This document shows, piece after piece, positions 9,867 to 19,120 of a DNA stretch of 64,000 nucleotides. Position numbers and translations under genes: made by a program. Positions within the stretch are counted from its first letter, which is position 1, and each line of letters opens with the position of its first letter. The notes under the pieces were generated by a model. The model was not told the origin of the DNA. It made no database searches and was given only the letters and a program-made list of their open reading frames with translations. Origin of the DNA: JAGQYH01 sp041393015 (GTDB lineage: Bacteria; Bacteroidota; Bacteroidia; Chitinophagales; JADIYW01); the NCBI GenBank assembly GCA_041393015.1, contig JAWKKV010000002.1:124001-188000 (forward strand), given 5' to 3'.

Positions 9867-12800
9867 ATGAGACATTCTTTATTATCCTTAATCTTTCTTT
9901 TTTCTGTAGCAACGGTATTCGCTCAAACACCTAAATCATTTTCAGACGATGACGCTGCATTTATTACAGAATTCTCGGCATATGTACAAAAATCAAAACG
10001 TGCAGAAAGTATTGCCGCAGCAACAGCGTTTGTAGAAACCTATAATGGTTTAAGTGGAGAGATGAAATCAACAGTGAAAACAACTGCTAATTTAATGCTG
10101 ACCAAAAAGGTAAGAAATTATCCTGTATTTGGAGATTATGCCGCTATTGTTAGTCTGATTACAGCGAAAAGTGGAGAAGTACCACAAGATCATATTGTAA
10201 TACTTAAAGAATTGATTGATGCCGCAGAAGTTTCATCTTACAAGCAATTTGAAAATTATATAGAATACCTACCGGCATTATTTAACGAGAGGTCTTTGTT
10301 TCAGACTAAGACTAAAAATTGGGTGTATAGCGAAGGAGCTACTTATAAAACGAAGGTAGAAGATGGTCAGGCTGTTTTGGAGTTTTCTGGAATTGACTTG
10401 ATGGGAATGTCGAGAAGCGACACCATTACTATTTTTAAAACTTCCGGTAAATGTTATCCAACTGCCGAAAAATGGGTGGGTAATAAAGGACAACTTTATT
10501 TCACTGATGCGGGGTGGTCGGAAAGTGAAGTGACGGTAGACCTGTCTGATTATACGCTAGATTTAGATAAAACTGACTTTAGTTTTGATTCTGTGATGCT
10601 AACTTTCCCGAAGCACATCGATGGAAAAATCATGGGCTCAATGAGCGAAAAGCTATATACTTCAAAGCCACAATCCATCACTTATCCTCAATTTTATTCT
10701 TACGATCTTGATTTAGCGATTAAGAATATTGATGAAAGAGTTACTACTTCAGGAGGTTTAAAATTAATTGGCGATCGAATGGCTATTTATGGAACGGATG
10801 AAAAAACAGCACATGTGATTCTTTCTACTAATGGTAAAAAACAAGCAGTTGCTATGGCTCCCAATTTTACCATAAGAAGAGATAAGAATGAGATTTATGC
10901 CGATAATGCTGAAGTTGTTATATATATGAAAAAGGACTCCTTGTTTCATCCTGCTGTAATATTTAAATATTTGATGGATCCTAATATCATGCAATTGGAT
11001 CGAGCAGAAGGAATTTATGTCAATACACCTTATGAAAGTCCTTATCATCAAATGACTATTGAATTGAATTCATTGCAATGGAATTTAGATTCTACTAATA
11101 TTCAGTTAAAAACAGTAGATCAATATACAGGTAAGCCGGTGTTGTTTACTTCTTACGATCATTATGTGCCGCAAGGAGAGTTGCGATATTTAACTTTATC
11201 CGGCAGAAATCCTTTACAAATGCTTCGCGACTTAAGTAATTCATATGGAACGGATTTCTTGAGTGGACATGATTTAGCTGGACAATTAGGTTATCCTTTA
11301 AAAGAAGTTGAAAGCATTATTTATAAGTTAGCCAAAGATGGTTTTGTCTTTTATAATCCGGCTACAAAAGATATGCGTGTTAATTATAAAGTGCATCATT
11401 ATATGGATGCTGGAAAAGGTGATATTGATTACGATCACTTACAATTTGAATCCGCTTCTAAAGGGTCGTCTAGAAATGGAGTGTTGAGTACAGATTCTCA
11501 AACCATTAAATTGTTTGGTATTGATGAATTTTCTTTAAGTGTTCCTAAGCAAGTTAAAGTTAAACCAAGAAACCATGAAATGGTTTTGATGGCCGATAGG
11601 GATATGCAATTGGAAGGAACGTTAACTGCCGGAAAGCTTACATTTAAAGGGGAAGGTATTCATTTTGTTTACGAAGATTTTAAAGCAGATATGGAATCAG
11701 TAGATTCTTTAATCATATTTGTTAGAGGAGAAGAAAATGAATTGGGAGAAGCAAAAGATGTTCCATTAAAAACGGTGATCAGTGATATAAAAGGCACGTT
11801 GTTTATTGATTCACCTGGAAACAAATCAGGGATTAACGACTATAAAGAATATCCTTATTTTGAAAGTTATGATACCGCTTATGTCTATTTTGATGACGCT
11901 AAAGATTCTACAACATTCCCAAGAGATAAATTTTATTTTCAAGTATTCCCATTTACTTTAGATAGTATCGTCAATACAATAACCGACTCTATTTATTTTG
12001 CCGGACGTTTAGTTTCTAACGATATTTTTAATCCATTCGTTACCAAATTAACTACACAACCAGATCTAACGCTTGGTATTGATGAAAATACGCCTAAAGA
12101 AGGATTGGATGTATATAAGAGTAGCGGGAAGTTTTATAATAATTTAAAGCTTTTAAAAGTTGGTTTACGTGGCAATGGAAAATTAGAATACAAACAAGCT
12201 ACGTTAGAAAGTAAAGAATTTGAATTTTATGAGGATTCTTTATATGCTCAATTAGATACCTTAAATATCAAGGAAAGTGTAAGTGAAGATGTGCCACAAG
12301 CTACCATAGGTAAGGCAAAAGTTTATTGGATGCCTTATGCTGATACAATGCTAATCAATGGTGATGGAGATTTTAGTTTGTATAATACTAAGCTTGGTTT
12401 TACCGGTGATTTCTTATACACCGGAGGTGTTTTAAACGGCATTTCAGATTCTGCAACACTAAGTAAACTTACTTTTGATGATGCGGTTATGGAAGCCTCT
12501 GATGTGATTTTCAATAAAGATCACTTTACTACCACCAATGGAAAATTAGAAATCAAAGCAGCTGATCAAACTACTCAAATTGCAGCAGGAACTTTTGGAG
12601 TAGCAGATGTTGATTTTAGTAAAAATGTATTGTCTGTTCAAAATGAGGCAGATAGTTTTATCCTTAAAATTCCATCCAATCAATTATTGACAAATATTAT
12701 GGATTATGAGTGGGACATGACTTCTGATCAAATTAAGTTTGTTAATAGTGAAGGTGGCGAGCAATACTTTCAATCTACTTTGCCGGTATATGATTCATTA

Positions 12801-14411
12801 AAATTCTTTGCTCAAAGTGCTGTCTTAAAAAGCAAAGAAGGCATTTTAGTTGCTAGTCAAGTCAATGATATTGGCTTAGCAGATTCTAGAGTCATTCCAC
12901 CGGGAAAAACCTTGACCATCTTACCTGGTGGAACATTTGAACCAATGAAAAATGCCACTTTAGTGATGAACAAGGAACAGGAATTTCACACTTTGGATAA
13001 GGTTGATTTAGTAGTAAGAAGTAGAAATGATTTTAGTGGAACGGGGAATTTTAAATATGTAGGTAATACGGGTAAAGAGTATGATGTGTATATCGATGAA
13101 ATCAAGGTAAAGGCGGATACCATTGGTAGATCAAAGAAAAAGGTTGACCTAGCCTACAGCGTTGAAGCGAGAGGAGCAATTAGTGAAGAAGATCAATTTA
13201 GATTAGATGAACAGCTTTTATACAAAGGCAATATGTTCTTGTCTTCTAAACAAAATGATATTGAGTTTGATGGATTTGCGAGATTAGATTTAAAACAAAA
13301 CGAAGATCCAAGTTGGTTTAACTTATCACAAGCTATTGATCCCGATAACTTTTCTATTGGTTTAGATAGTTTGAAGAATGAAAGTCGACAAGAAGTAGTG
13401 ACAGGTATTTATGTTAGTCCAAGTGAACTAGAGATATATTCTGCCATCATGGAGCCTTCTAGATCAGTAAGAGATAATGTTTTGCATAGAGCAGAAGGGT
13501 CTTTGTACAAAGGTGAAAATCCGGGAGAATATATTTTTGGTTTAGAAGATGCCGTAAAAGGTACTAATCCAAATGGTTCTGTGTTAAAGTATAATGATAA
13601 TACTGGAGCCGTTGAAGTGGATGGTCATATTTTATGGGCAGATGGTATTCCATTGGTAAAAGTGGATGGTTATGGTAAGCTAAATTACGATCCTGTAGCA
13701 AAGAAAGCGTCCGGTAAATCAGTTATTGCTATTGATTTTCCTATGGATGATGCTATTTGGTATCAATTGCCTAGAGACATAGTGGAGTATAACTTTGACG
13801 CCAAGCAAATTGAATATAATAGACCGGAAATAAAAAGAGCCTTGAATTTCTTTATTAAAGAAAAAGGAACAGCTAAAACTATTATAGAAGATATTGAGGC
13901 TGAAGGTTTATTTAAATTGCCGGTTAATTTTTCTCATAAAATATTGTTGACTGATGTTGATTTGAAATGGGATCCAATTGATGGGAATTTTAAAAGCACC
14001 AATGTTATTGGATTGAGTTCAATTAGTGGATTTCCAATTGATCAACAAATCAAAGCTTATATCGAATTTGGCTACAGTTTAGGGTCTAGCTATATGAACT
14101 TATATTTCGAAACAGCTGATGGAGAATGGTATTTCTTCAGTACTAAGCGTGGAAATATGTTTGTATTGTCTTCTGATCAAAGTTTCAATGATAAAGTAGT
14201 AAACGCAGAGAATAAAGAGGTAACCGATGGTAAAAAAGGTCCTGTAATTTATGAATTTCAGCCAGGTAACATGACCGCTAAAGTAACTTTCATGCTTAGA
14301 ATTGAAGATTATTTAAGTAGAACAGGAGGAACAATTGAAACACCTAAAACGGAAGATAAGATTGAAGCACCAGTTGAAACGGAGGATCCGGGATTGATTG
14401 AGGGAGAATAG
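9867..14411 (+). CDS. Large secreted protein of unknown function (1514 residues)
   Basis: I do not recognise a named family. The N-terminus MRHSLLSLIFLFSVATVFAQ is a clear Sec signal peptide. After a short helical segment (~20-130) the protein appears beta-rich to the end, with recurring stretches of the form tag-GNGKLEYKQATLES, GDGDFSLYNTKLGF and LTFDDAVMEASDVIF that suggest long repetitive sheet structure. No transmembrane segment other than the signal, no lipobox and no T9SS sorting domain are seen, and the C-terminus is acidic (EDPGLIEGE). A periplasmic or outer-membrane-associated location is inferred. It lies 48 bases after prmA. Its size and lack of cysteine-rich or catalytic motifs argue for a structural or scaffolding role, but that is only inference. 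Confidence 0.8.
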   Translation: MRHSLLSLIFLFSVATVFAQTPKSFSDDDAAFITEFSAYVQKSKRAESIAAATAFVETYNGLSGEMKSTVKTTANLMLTKKVRNYPVFGDYAAIVSLITAKSGEVPQDHIVILKELIDAAEVSSYKQFENYIEYLPALFNERSLFQTKTKNWVYSEGATYKTKVEDGQAVLEFSGIDLMGMSRSDTITIFKTSGKCYPTAEKWVGNKGQLYFTDAGWSESEVTVDLSDYTLDLDKTDFSFDSVMLTFPKHIDGKIMGSMSEKLYTSKPQSITYPQFYSYDLDLAIKNIDERVTTSGGLKLIGDRMAIYGTDEKTAHVILSTNGKKQAVAMAPNFTIRRDKNEIYADNAEVVIYMKKDSLFHPAVIFKYLMDPNIMQLDRAEGIYVNTPYESPYHQMTIELNSLQWNLDSTNIQLKTVDQYTGKPVLFTSYDHYVPQGELRYLTLSGRNPLQMLRDLSNSYGTDFLSGHDLAGQLGYPLKEVESIIYKLAKDGFVFYNPATKDMRVNYKVHHYMDAGKGDIDYDHLQFESASKGSSRNGVLSTDSQTIKLFGIDEFSLSVPKQVKVKPRNHEMVLMADRDMQLEGTLTAGKLTFKGEGIHFVYEDFKADMESVDSLIIFVRGEENELGEAKDVPLKTVISDIKGTLFIDSPGNKSGINDYKEYPYFESYDTAYVYFDDAKDSTTFPRDKFYFQVFPFTLDSIVNTITDSIYFAGRLVSNDIFNPFVTKLTTQPDLTLGIDENTPKEGLDVYKSSGKFYNNLKLLKVGLRGNGKLEYKQATLESKEFEFYEDSLYAQLDTLNIKESVSEDVPQATIGKAKVYWMPYADTMLINGDGDFSLYNTKLGFTGDFLYTGGVLNGISDSATLSKLTFDDAVMEASDVIFNKDHFTTTNGKLEIKAADQTTQIAAGTFGVADVDFSKNVLSVQNEADSFILKIPSNQLLTNIMDYEWDMTSDQIKFVNSEGGEQYFQSTLPVYDSLKFFAQSAVLKSKEGILVASQVNDIGLADSRVIPPGKTLTILPGGTFEPMKNATLVMNKEQEFHTLDKVDLVVRSRNDFSGTGNFKYVGNTGKEYDVYIDEIKVKADTIGRSKKKVDLAYSVEARGAISEEDQFRLDEQLLYKGNMFLSSKQNDIEFDGFARLDLKQNEDPSWFNLSQAIDPDNFSIGLDSLKNESRQEVVTGIYVSPSELEIYSAIMEPSRSVRDNVLHRAEGSLYKGENPGEYIFGLEDAVKGTNPNGSVLKYNDNTGAVEVDGHILWADGIPLVKVDGYGKLNYDPVAKKASGKSVIAIDFPMDDAIWYQLPRDIVEYNFDAKQIEYNRPEIKRALNFFIKEKGTAKTIIEDIEAEGLFKLPVNFSHKILLTDVDLKWDPIDGNFKSTNVIGLSSISGFPIDQQIKAYIEFGYSLGSSYMNLYFETADGEWYFFSTKRGNMFVLSSDQSFNDKVVNAENKEVTDGKKGPVIYEFQPGNMTAKVTFMLRIEDYLSRTGGTIETPKTEDKIEAPVETEDPGLIEGE

Positions 14412-14485
14412 AATATTCTAATATATTCAAAAATTGTTCAATGCTTTGTATGGTAAGAATATCCTTTTGATAGAATAGATTATAT

Positions 14486-14857
14486 ATGGCTTACGATGAA
14501 TATTTAGCAGATAGAATACGGCGCGTGTTTGAGGAAATGAAAGTGCCGTTTGAAGAAAAAAGAATGTTTGGCGGCCTATGTATGATGGTGGATGATAAAA
14601 TGTGTTGTGGCTTACTTTTCGATAAAAACAAGCATACCGATTTTTTGATGGCAAGAATAGGAGAGGAAAGGAGTGCGGAAGCAATGAAAAAAGTAGGTTG
14701 TCACCCAATGGATTTTACCGGACGACCAATGAAAGGATATGTTTTTATAACGCCAGATGGTTTTGATACAGATGAAGAATTATTTTATTGGATCAAGCTA
14801 TGTATAGATTACAATCCTTTAGCAAAAGCCAGTAAGAAGAAAACAAAAAGTATATAG
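14486..14857 (+). CDS. TfoX N-terminal domain protein
   Basis: A 123-residue protein with the TfoX/Sxy N-terminal domain pattern: an early helix (YLADRIRRVFEEM), then KRMFGGLCMMVDDKMCCGLL, LMARIGEE and MDFTGRPMKGYVFI. Stand-alone TfoX_N proteins are common and their role is mostly unknown; the competence role of the gamma-proteobacterial Sxy should not be transferred to this one. The C-terminus is lysine-rich. It is flanked by the large secreted protein gene and a rhodanese gene on the same strand. Confidence 0.85.
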   Translation: MAYDEYLADRIRRVFEEMKVPFEEKRMFGGLCMMVDDKMCCGLLFDKNKHTDFLMARIGEERSAEAMKKVGCHPMDFTGRPMKGYVFITPDGFDTDEELFYWIKLCIDYNPLAKASKKKTKSI

Positions 14858-14978
14858 GAATTGGTGTATTCTTCGAGTGCTATCCTCAAGAATAATGATT
14901 TACCACAATTTACTTATGTGATCGAAGTCACTTTCAAATCAATTTAAGTTATTCATCTTTGTGGCATAAAAAAAACAC

Positions 14979-15296
14979 ATGAATATATTAAAATCACTTT
15001 TCGGTATGAACACTTCAAACAGTGAAACAAAAGAATTGCTTGATAAAGGAGCCATTGTAATTGATGTAAGAACTTATGGTGAATTTCAAGGCGGACATGT
15101 AGCCGGCTCTAAAAATATACCATTAAATGAATTAGGTAGTAGAGTAAATGAGCTTAAGAAAATGAAAAAGCCATTAGTACTTTGCTGTAGAAGTGGTGCA
15201 AGAAGCGGACAGGCAGAATCGTTTTTAAAGAAACAAGGAATTGACTGTATCAATGGAGGCAGTTGGATGCAAGTAAATGGTTTAGTAAATAATTAA
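14979..15296 (+). CDS. Rhodanese-like single-domain protein
   Basis: A 105-residue single rhodanese domain likely carrying persulfide sulfur in the cytosol. It has VIDVRTYGEFQGGHVAGSKN (around 28-47) and the active-site loop CRSGARS with catalytic Cys70. There is no signal peptide; the first ten residues are slightly hydrophobic but short. It is followed 12 bases later by a small membrane protein gene, which suggests co-transcription. A sulfur-transfer role would fit the nearby Fe-S and bacilliredoxin genes, though these lie on the other strand. Confidence 0.88.
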   Translation: MNILKSLFGMNTSNSETKELLDKGAIVIDVRTYGEFQGGHVAGSKNIPLNELGSRVNELKKMKKPLVLCCRSGARSGQAESFLKKQGIDCINGGSWMQVNGLVNN

Positions 15297-15308
15297 TCAA
15301 ACCGCTGA

Positions 15309-15533
15309 ATGTCGTTATTGAAAGATTGGAAGATGCTTGTATTGCTTTGCCTTACTTTAGGTTTAGCACCTTTTCAACCCGAACCTCATATTTGGGGGAA
15401 AATAAAGTGGATAGCCGGTGGAGCAAATGGCATGCAGCCGATGGATTGGTTTGATTTCTTTTTACATGGTTTTCCGTGGATATTACTTTTAATCTATGGT
15501 TTTAACCAATTACTAAAAGTAGCTAAGAAGTAA
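15309..15533 (+). CDS. Small two-helix membrane protein
   Basis: A 74-residue protein with two predicted membrane segments: MLVLLCLTLGLAPF (residues ~9-22) and FPWILLLIYGFNQLL (~54-68). Between them is a PEPHIWGKIKWIAGGANGM loop. Similar small Bacteroidota proteins are sometimes annotated as RND transporter, which the size does not support; function is unknown. It follows the rhodanese gene closely, and its last 11 bases overlap the 3' end of the convergent WD40 gene. Confidence 0.7.
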   Translation: MSLLKDWKMLVLLCLTLGLAPFQPEPHIWGKIKWIAGGANGMQPMDWFDFFLHGFPWILLLIYGFNQLLKVAKK

Positions 15534-16443
15534 TTTTCCAAGCAATGATTTTCTTATCATCTCCTGCAGATAATAAGGTTTCATTGTCAATCCAAAGTAA
15601 GGTATTAATGGAGTGCGTGTGACTATCTTGAAATTTTTCTAAATTGATGACTTTGAGTAATTTCAGAGTATCAAAATTCCAAATCTTAATCGTCTTATCT
15701 CTACTTGATGTAGCAATCCATTGGTCGCTAGGGTGTTTGGCAATTTTATTGATGGTATAGTTATGTGCCTCTATAGATTGTTTAAATCCCCATTCTTTCG
15801 ACTCATGAAGCCAATCCCATTCTTTTAACAGCGCATCTCTACCGCCAGTTAATAAGGAATAGCCTTCTTTATAGATAGCTGTAAATACGGAGTTTTTGTG
15901 CGCAGGAATTGTCTGTTTAGTTTTAATTCCATCTCTAAAATCTAAAAAATATAATTGATGATCGCTAGCGCCAACAATAGCAAAATCGCCACATGGGGAA
16001 ACATCAACGCATCTTAAACTCTTTTTACTTAAATGAATAGTATGTTTTAAGGTAAAAGTAGTAACATCAACAATACCTAAATTACCATCGCCTGAAGCAA
16101 GCAATAACCAATTCAATCTAGGTAAAAATGCCATATCAAAAATACCGCTGTTAAACAGTTTCAAACTCTTAATAATAGATTTGTTTCCGGTATCAATAAT
16201 GTTTAAAACGCCATCTTGTAAACCTATAAATATGATTGGCTGATTATCCATTTTAAGCAAAGAATAGATCGTAGCCTCAGATTTAGCCACGGGCTTTTCA
16301 AATCTTCCACTTTTTAAAGACCATTCCCCCACAAATCCATCTCCACTGCCGGAATAAAAACTGGAGGTTTCGTCATTTGAAGCCAAGGCATAGATGGGCT
16401 CAGCATGTCCCGTAAATATTTGTTTGATGGACACGTTGATCAT
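15523..16443 (-). CDS. WD40 repeat protein
   Basis: A 306-residue protein built almost wholly of WD40 repeats, expected to fold as a seven-bladed propeller for protein-protein contacts. Repeats are visible as SGSGDGFVGEWSL, ASGDGNLGIVDV, VGASDHQLYFLDF, TGGRDALLKEWDW, ATSSRDKTIKIWNF and SAGDDKKIIAWKI. No signal peptide is seen, so it is likely cytosolic; the partner is unknown. Its 3' end overlaps the small membrane protein gene by 11 bases in convergent orientation. It lies downstream of the bacilliredoxin and DUF59 genes on the same strand but separated by about 150 bases. Confidence 0.88.
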   Translation of the reverse strand: MINVSIKQIFTGHAEPIYALASNDETSSFYSGSGDGFVGEWSLKSGRFEKPVAKSEATIYSLLKMDNQPIIFIGLQDGVLNIIDTGNKSIIKSLKLFNSGIFDMAFLPRLNWLLLASGDGNLGIVDVTTFTLKHTIHLSKKSLRCVDVSPCGDFAIVGASDHQLYFLDFRDGIKTKQTIPAHKNSVFTAIYKEGYSLLTGGRDALLKEWDWLHESKEWGFKQSIEAHNYTINKIAKHPSDQWIATSSRDKTIKIWNFDTLKLLKVINLEKFQDSHTHSINTLLWIDNETLLSAGDDKKIIAWKITS

Positions 16444-16592
16444 AATAGAATTACTTTGATTTGTAAATTTTAGATAAAGTGAGATTTTGGTTTAGATCAA
16501 GGCAAAAATGAAAGAGAAAGCTCAGTTTATTGATATAAATGAGCATTTCAAATGAATTTTTAACGCCGAAATGAACCAAAAGATGCTTTAGC

Positions 16593-17006
16593 TTAGCAAT
16601 ACTCGTTAAAAGCAGCCTTTAAATTATCCGCAATCATCTGAGCAGGTCTACCTTCAATTTGATGTCTTTCAATAAAGTGGACCAACTTACCATTTTTAAA
16701 TAACGCCATTGACGGAGAAGAGCCTGGAAAAGGCAAGCAATACTCTCTTACTTTATTCACTGCTTCACCATCTACACCTGCAAAAACAGTAACGAATTTA
16801 TCCGGTGTTTTGTCATTTTGAGCGCTCATAACAGCAGCAGGTCTCGCATTAGCAGCAGCACAACCACAAACAGAGTTGATCACTACAAATACAGTTCCTT
16901 CCTTTTGATCTAATAATTCTTCAACTTCTTGAGCTGTTTTCAATGAAGTAAACCCTCTATCTTCTAATTCTCTAGCCATAGGGGCTGTTAAATGTTCTGG
17001 ATACAT
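16593..17006 (-). CDS. BrxA/BrxB-family bacilliredoxin
   Basis: A 137-residue protein of the YphP/YqiW (DUF1094) family. It starts MYPEHLTAPMARELEDRGF and carries the redox motif CGC at residues 47-49 in INSVCGCAAANARPA, as in bacilliredoxins that remove bacillithiol from proteins. The fold is thioredoxin-like, with FPGSSPSMALFKNGKLVHFI in the second half. A bacillithiol role is inferred from the family. The gene lies 56 bases downstream of the DUF59 gene, a pairing seen near suf genes in this phylum. Confidence 0.92.
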   Translation of the reverse strand: MYPEHLTAPMARELEDRGFTSLKTAQEVEELLDQKEGTVFVVINSVCGCAAANARPAAVMSAQNDKTPDKFVTVFAGVDGEAVNKVREYCLPFPGSSPSMALFKNGKLVHFIERHQIEGRPAQMIADNLKAAFNEYC

Positions 17007-17062
17007 ATTTCTTAATTTTTTTGTTTAATGTTTATTTTCTAGTAAAACGTAATTCTTAACAC

Positions 17063-17389
17063 TTACAGCAAACCTAGTTCCAACTTAGCTGTCTCTGACA
17101 TACTGTCCATTGACCACTCTGGTTCAAAAACCAACTCTACTTCAACGGTTCCAACACCTTCAATAGATTCTGCTGTTTCTTTTACTTCTTGTGGCAAAGA
17201 TTCTGCTACCGGACAATTTGGAGAAGTCAATGTCATTACAATATGTGCATTGTTCGTTGGGTCAACATTTACTTCGTAAATTAATCCTAATTCGTAAATG
17301 TTTACGGGTATTTCAGGATCATAGATTTCATGCAAAGCAGTAACAATCTCATCCTTAATTTCAATAAATGATTTTTCTTTTATTTCCAT
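17063..17389 (-). CDS. DUF59 (MIP18-type) Fe-S assembly protein
   Basis: A 108-residue DUF59 protein. The core motif YDPEIPVNIYELGLIY (around 22-37) and TLTSPNCPVAESLP with its conserved cysteine (near 70) are diagnostic. Members assist Fe-S cluster assembly or maturation (SufT/MIP18 relatives). The suf genes lie on the same strand a few kilobases upstream, separated by the GH5 and PD40 genes, which suggests it once belonged to the suf operon. The ATG at 17389 is divergent from the GH5 gene, with about 100 bases between. Confidence 0.9.
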   Translation of the reverse strand: MEIKEKSFIEIKDEIVTALHEIYDPEIPVNIYELGLIYEVNVDPTNNAHIVMTLTSPNCPVAESLPQEVKETAESIEGVGTVEVELVFEPEWSMDSMSETAKLELGLL

Positions 17390-17489
17390 TGATTACTATA
17401 ATTCAAATTTTTGAATTAACGTTCCATATTGAACACAAAAATAGGCTTAATCTATTAAAAGTTTTAACTTAACCCATCAATTTAAAATT

Positions 17490-18992
17490 ATGAAACTTAC
17501 AAGACAGATTTGCTTGGTTTTACTTTTAACCTCAATGGTTTTTAGTTTTAATAATTGTAATAACGACGACGATCCATTACCAAGTAGGGAAGGTTTTTAT
17601 GCTGTAAGTGGTTTAGAGCCGGGTATTTATGATCAACAAAATAGATTTGCTTTATTAAGAGGCGTTAACTATAGTGTGTTGGGCGATTATTATCAAGCCA
17701 TTGATAGTATTCCATCAGAAACGGATTACGATCCTATCCATATAGAAGAGATGGCTAAACTAGGTTTTAATGTTATTAGATTAGTGTTGAGTTGGTCAGA
17801 ATTAGAACCGGAACGTGGAAATTACAATACAGCTTATATCAATCAAATTAAGGAAATTGTAGATAAGGCAGCACAACACGATATTGGAATTGTTTTAGAT
17901 ATGCATCAAGATGCTTGGGGAAAATATATTGCTACACCCGAAGATGCTACTTGTCCGCTTCTTTTATCGCCTTCCATAGGTTGGGATGGTGCTCCAGAAT
18001 GGGCTACTATTCGCGACGGAGCCACTACTTGTGGTTTGGGGTTGCGAGAATTGTCACCAGCAGTTTGGCGTTGTTTCCAGAACTTTTACAATAACAGAGA
18101 CGGTATTCGGGATGCATATGTAGATATGTGGAGATTTTTAGTTCGAAATTTTGCAGCGGATATAAATATTGTAGGCTATGACATTATTAATGAGCCTAAT
18201 TTGGGTGAACAAATTGGATACGGACATGAAGTTTTACTAGGAGGATTGTATAGTGCTGTAATTGAAGGAATACGAGCAGAAGAAGCTGCAACTGCTGGTG
18301 GATTTAACCATATTGTATTTTTTGAACCTACTGCTGAATGGTCTGCATTTACATGGACTTTTGGGGTAGATAAAGATTTTACTGATGATAAGAATATTGT
18401 GTTTGCTCCACATATTTATGGAGGTTCGATTACTGTTTTAGGTAATGAACAAGATGGCTTTAGAAATGCTGAAATTCTCGCAAGATATTATCAAACTACC
18501 TTTTGGTCAGGCGAATGGGGCTATTTTGGTAACCCGGCCACACAAAGAACAGATGTATTAAAGTATGCCAAATTGGAAGATGATTACTTAGTAGGCGGCG
18601 CTTGGTGGCAATGGATCCAAGCTTGTGGTGATCCTCACAATATTACTTCTGATCTTCAAAATTTAGGAAGTACAAATTCTCAGCATTTATGGAATTTAAA
18701 TTGTCCGGGAGATATTTTTATTGGATTATTAGAACCTTATACAAGCATATTATCAAGAGCATATCCTAGAGCTACGCCGGGTAAATTATTAAAATTAGAG
18801 AGTGATGTCGATGGTCAAAAAATGAGCATGGAAGGAGAAGGGAAAGGAGAAGTGGATATTTGGGTGCCGAATAGAGGAAATCAACCTGTTGTAAAAGGTG
18901 ATGTATCGAACGTAAACATAATTTCAAAGAATGGCGGTTTCCGTGTATTGGGTGATGTGGATGGATTTTTTGCTATTGAGATAACGTATTAA
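17490..18992 (+). CDS. GH5 endoglycoceramidase-like lipoprotein
   Basis: A 500-residue glycoside hydrolase of family 5. The N-terminus is a lipoprotein-type signal ending SFNNCNNDDDP; the acidic residues after the cysteine resemble the Bacteroidota surface lipoprotein export signal. The barrel begins FALLRGVNYSV, continues through GFNVIRLVLSWSELEP and VLDMHQDAWGKY, and has the acid/base Glu235 in DIINEPN and the probable nucleophile Glu342 in FWSGEWGYF. The MHQD block, GAPEWAT segment and overall order resemble endoglycoceramidases, which release glycans from glycosphingolipids, more than cellulases. The C-terminal ~90 residues look like a small beta domain. Substrate is inferred. Confidence 0.85.
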   Translation: MKLTRQICLVLLLTSMVFSFNNCNNDDDPLPSREGFYAVSGLEPGIYDQQNRFALLRGVNYSVLGDYYQAIDSIPSETDYDPIHIEEMAKLGFNVIRLVLSWSELEPERGNYNTAYINQIKEIVDKAAQHDIGIVLDMHQDAWGKYIATPEDATCPLLLSPSIGWDGAPEWATIRDGATTCGLGLRELSPAVWRCFQNFYNNRDGIRDAYVDMWRFLVRNFAADINIVGYDIINEPNLGEQIGYGHEVLLGGLYSAVIEGIRAEEAATAGGFNHIVFFEPTAEWSAFTWTFGVDKDFTDDKNIVFAPHIYGGSITVLGNEQDGFRNAEILARYYQTTFWSGEWGYFGNPATQRTDVLKYAKLEDDYLVGGAWWQWIQACGDPHNITSDLQNLGSTNSQHLWNLNCPGDIFIGLLEPYTSILSRAYPRATPGKLLKLESDVDGQKMSMEGEGKGEVDIWVPNRGNQPVVKGDVSNVNIISKNGGFRVLGDVDGFFAIEITY

Positions 18993-19066
18993 TTTTCAAT
19001 AATAAATTATCAATGCTCAATAATCAAAATCAATTTGAAGCTATTAATAAAGAAAAGGTTTATTTT

Positions 19067-19118
19067 CGAATAACCGAATAACCGAATAACCGAATAACCG
19101 AATAACCGAATAACCGAA
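19067..19118. repeat. 8-bp tandem repeat, six copies
   Basis: Six perfect copies of CGAATAAC (19067-19114) plus a partial seventh end two bases before the ATG at 19121. The array therefore forms the ribosome-binding region of the PD40 gene. Copy-number change would alter leader length but not reading frame. Confidence 0.95.
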
Positions 19119-19120
19119 AC

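Noticed and set aside
14427..14708. 93-codon frame antisense to the TfoX-like gene
   Set aside because: Shadow of a well-supported gene on the other strand; no family features.
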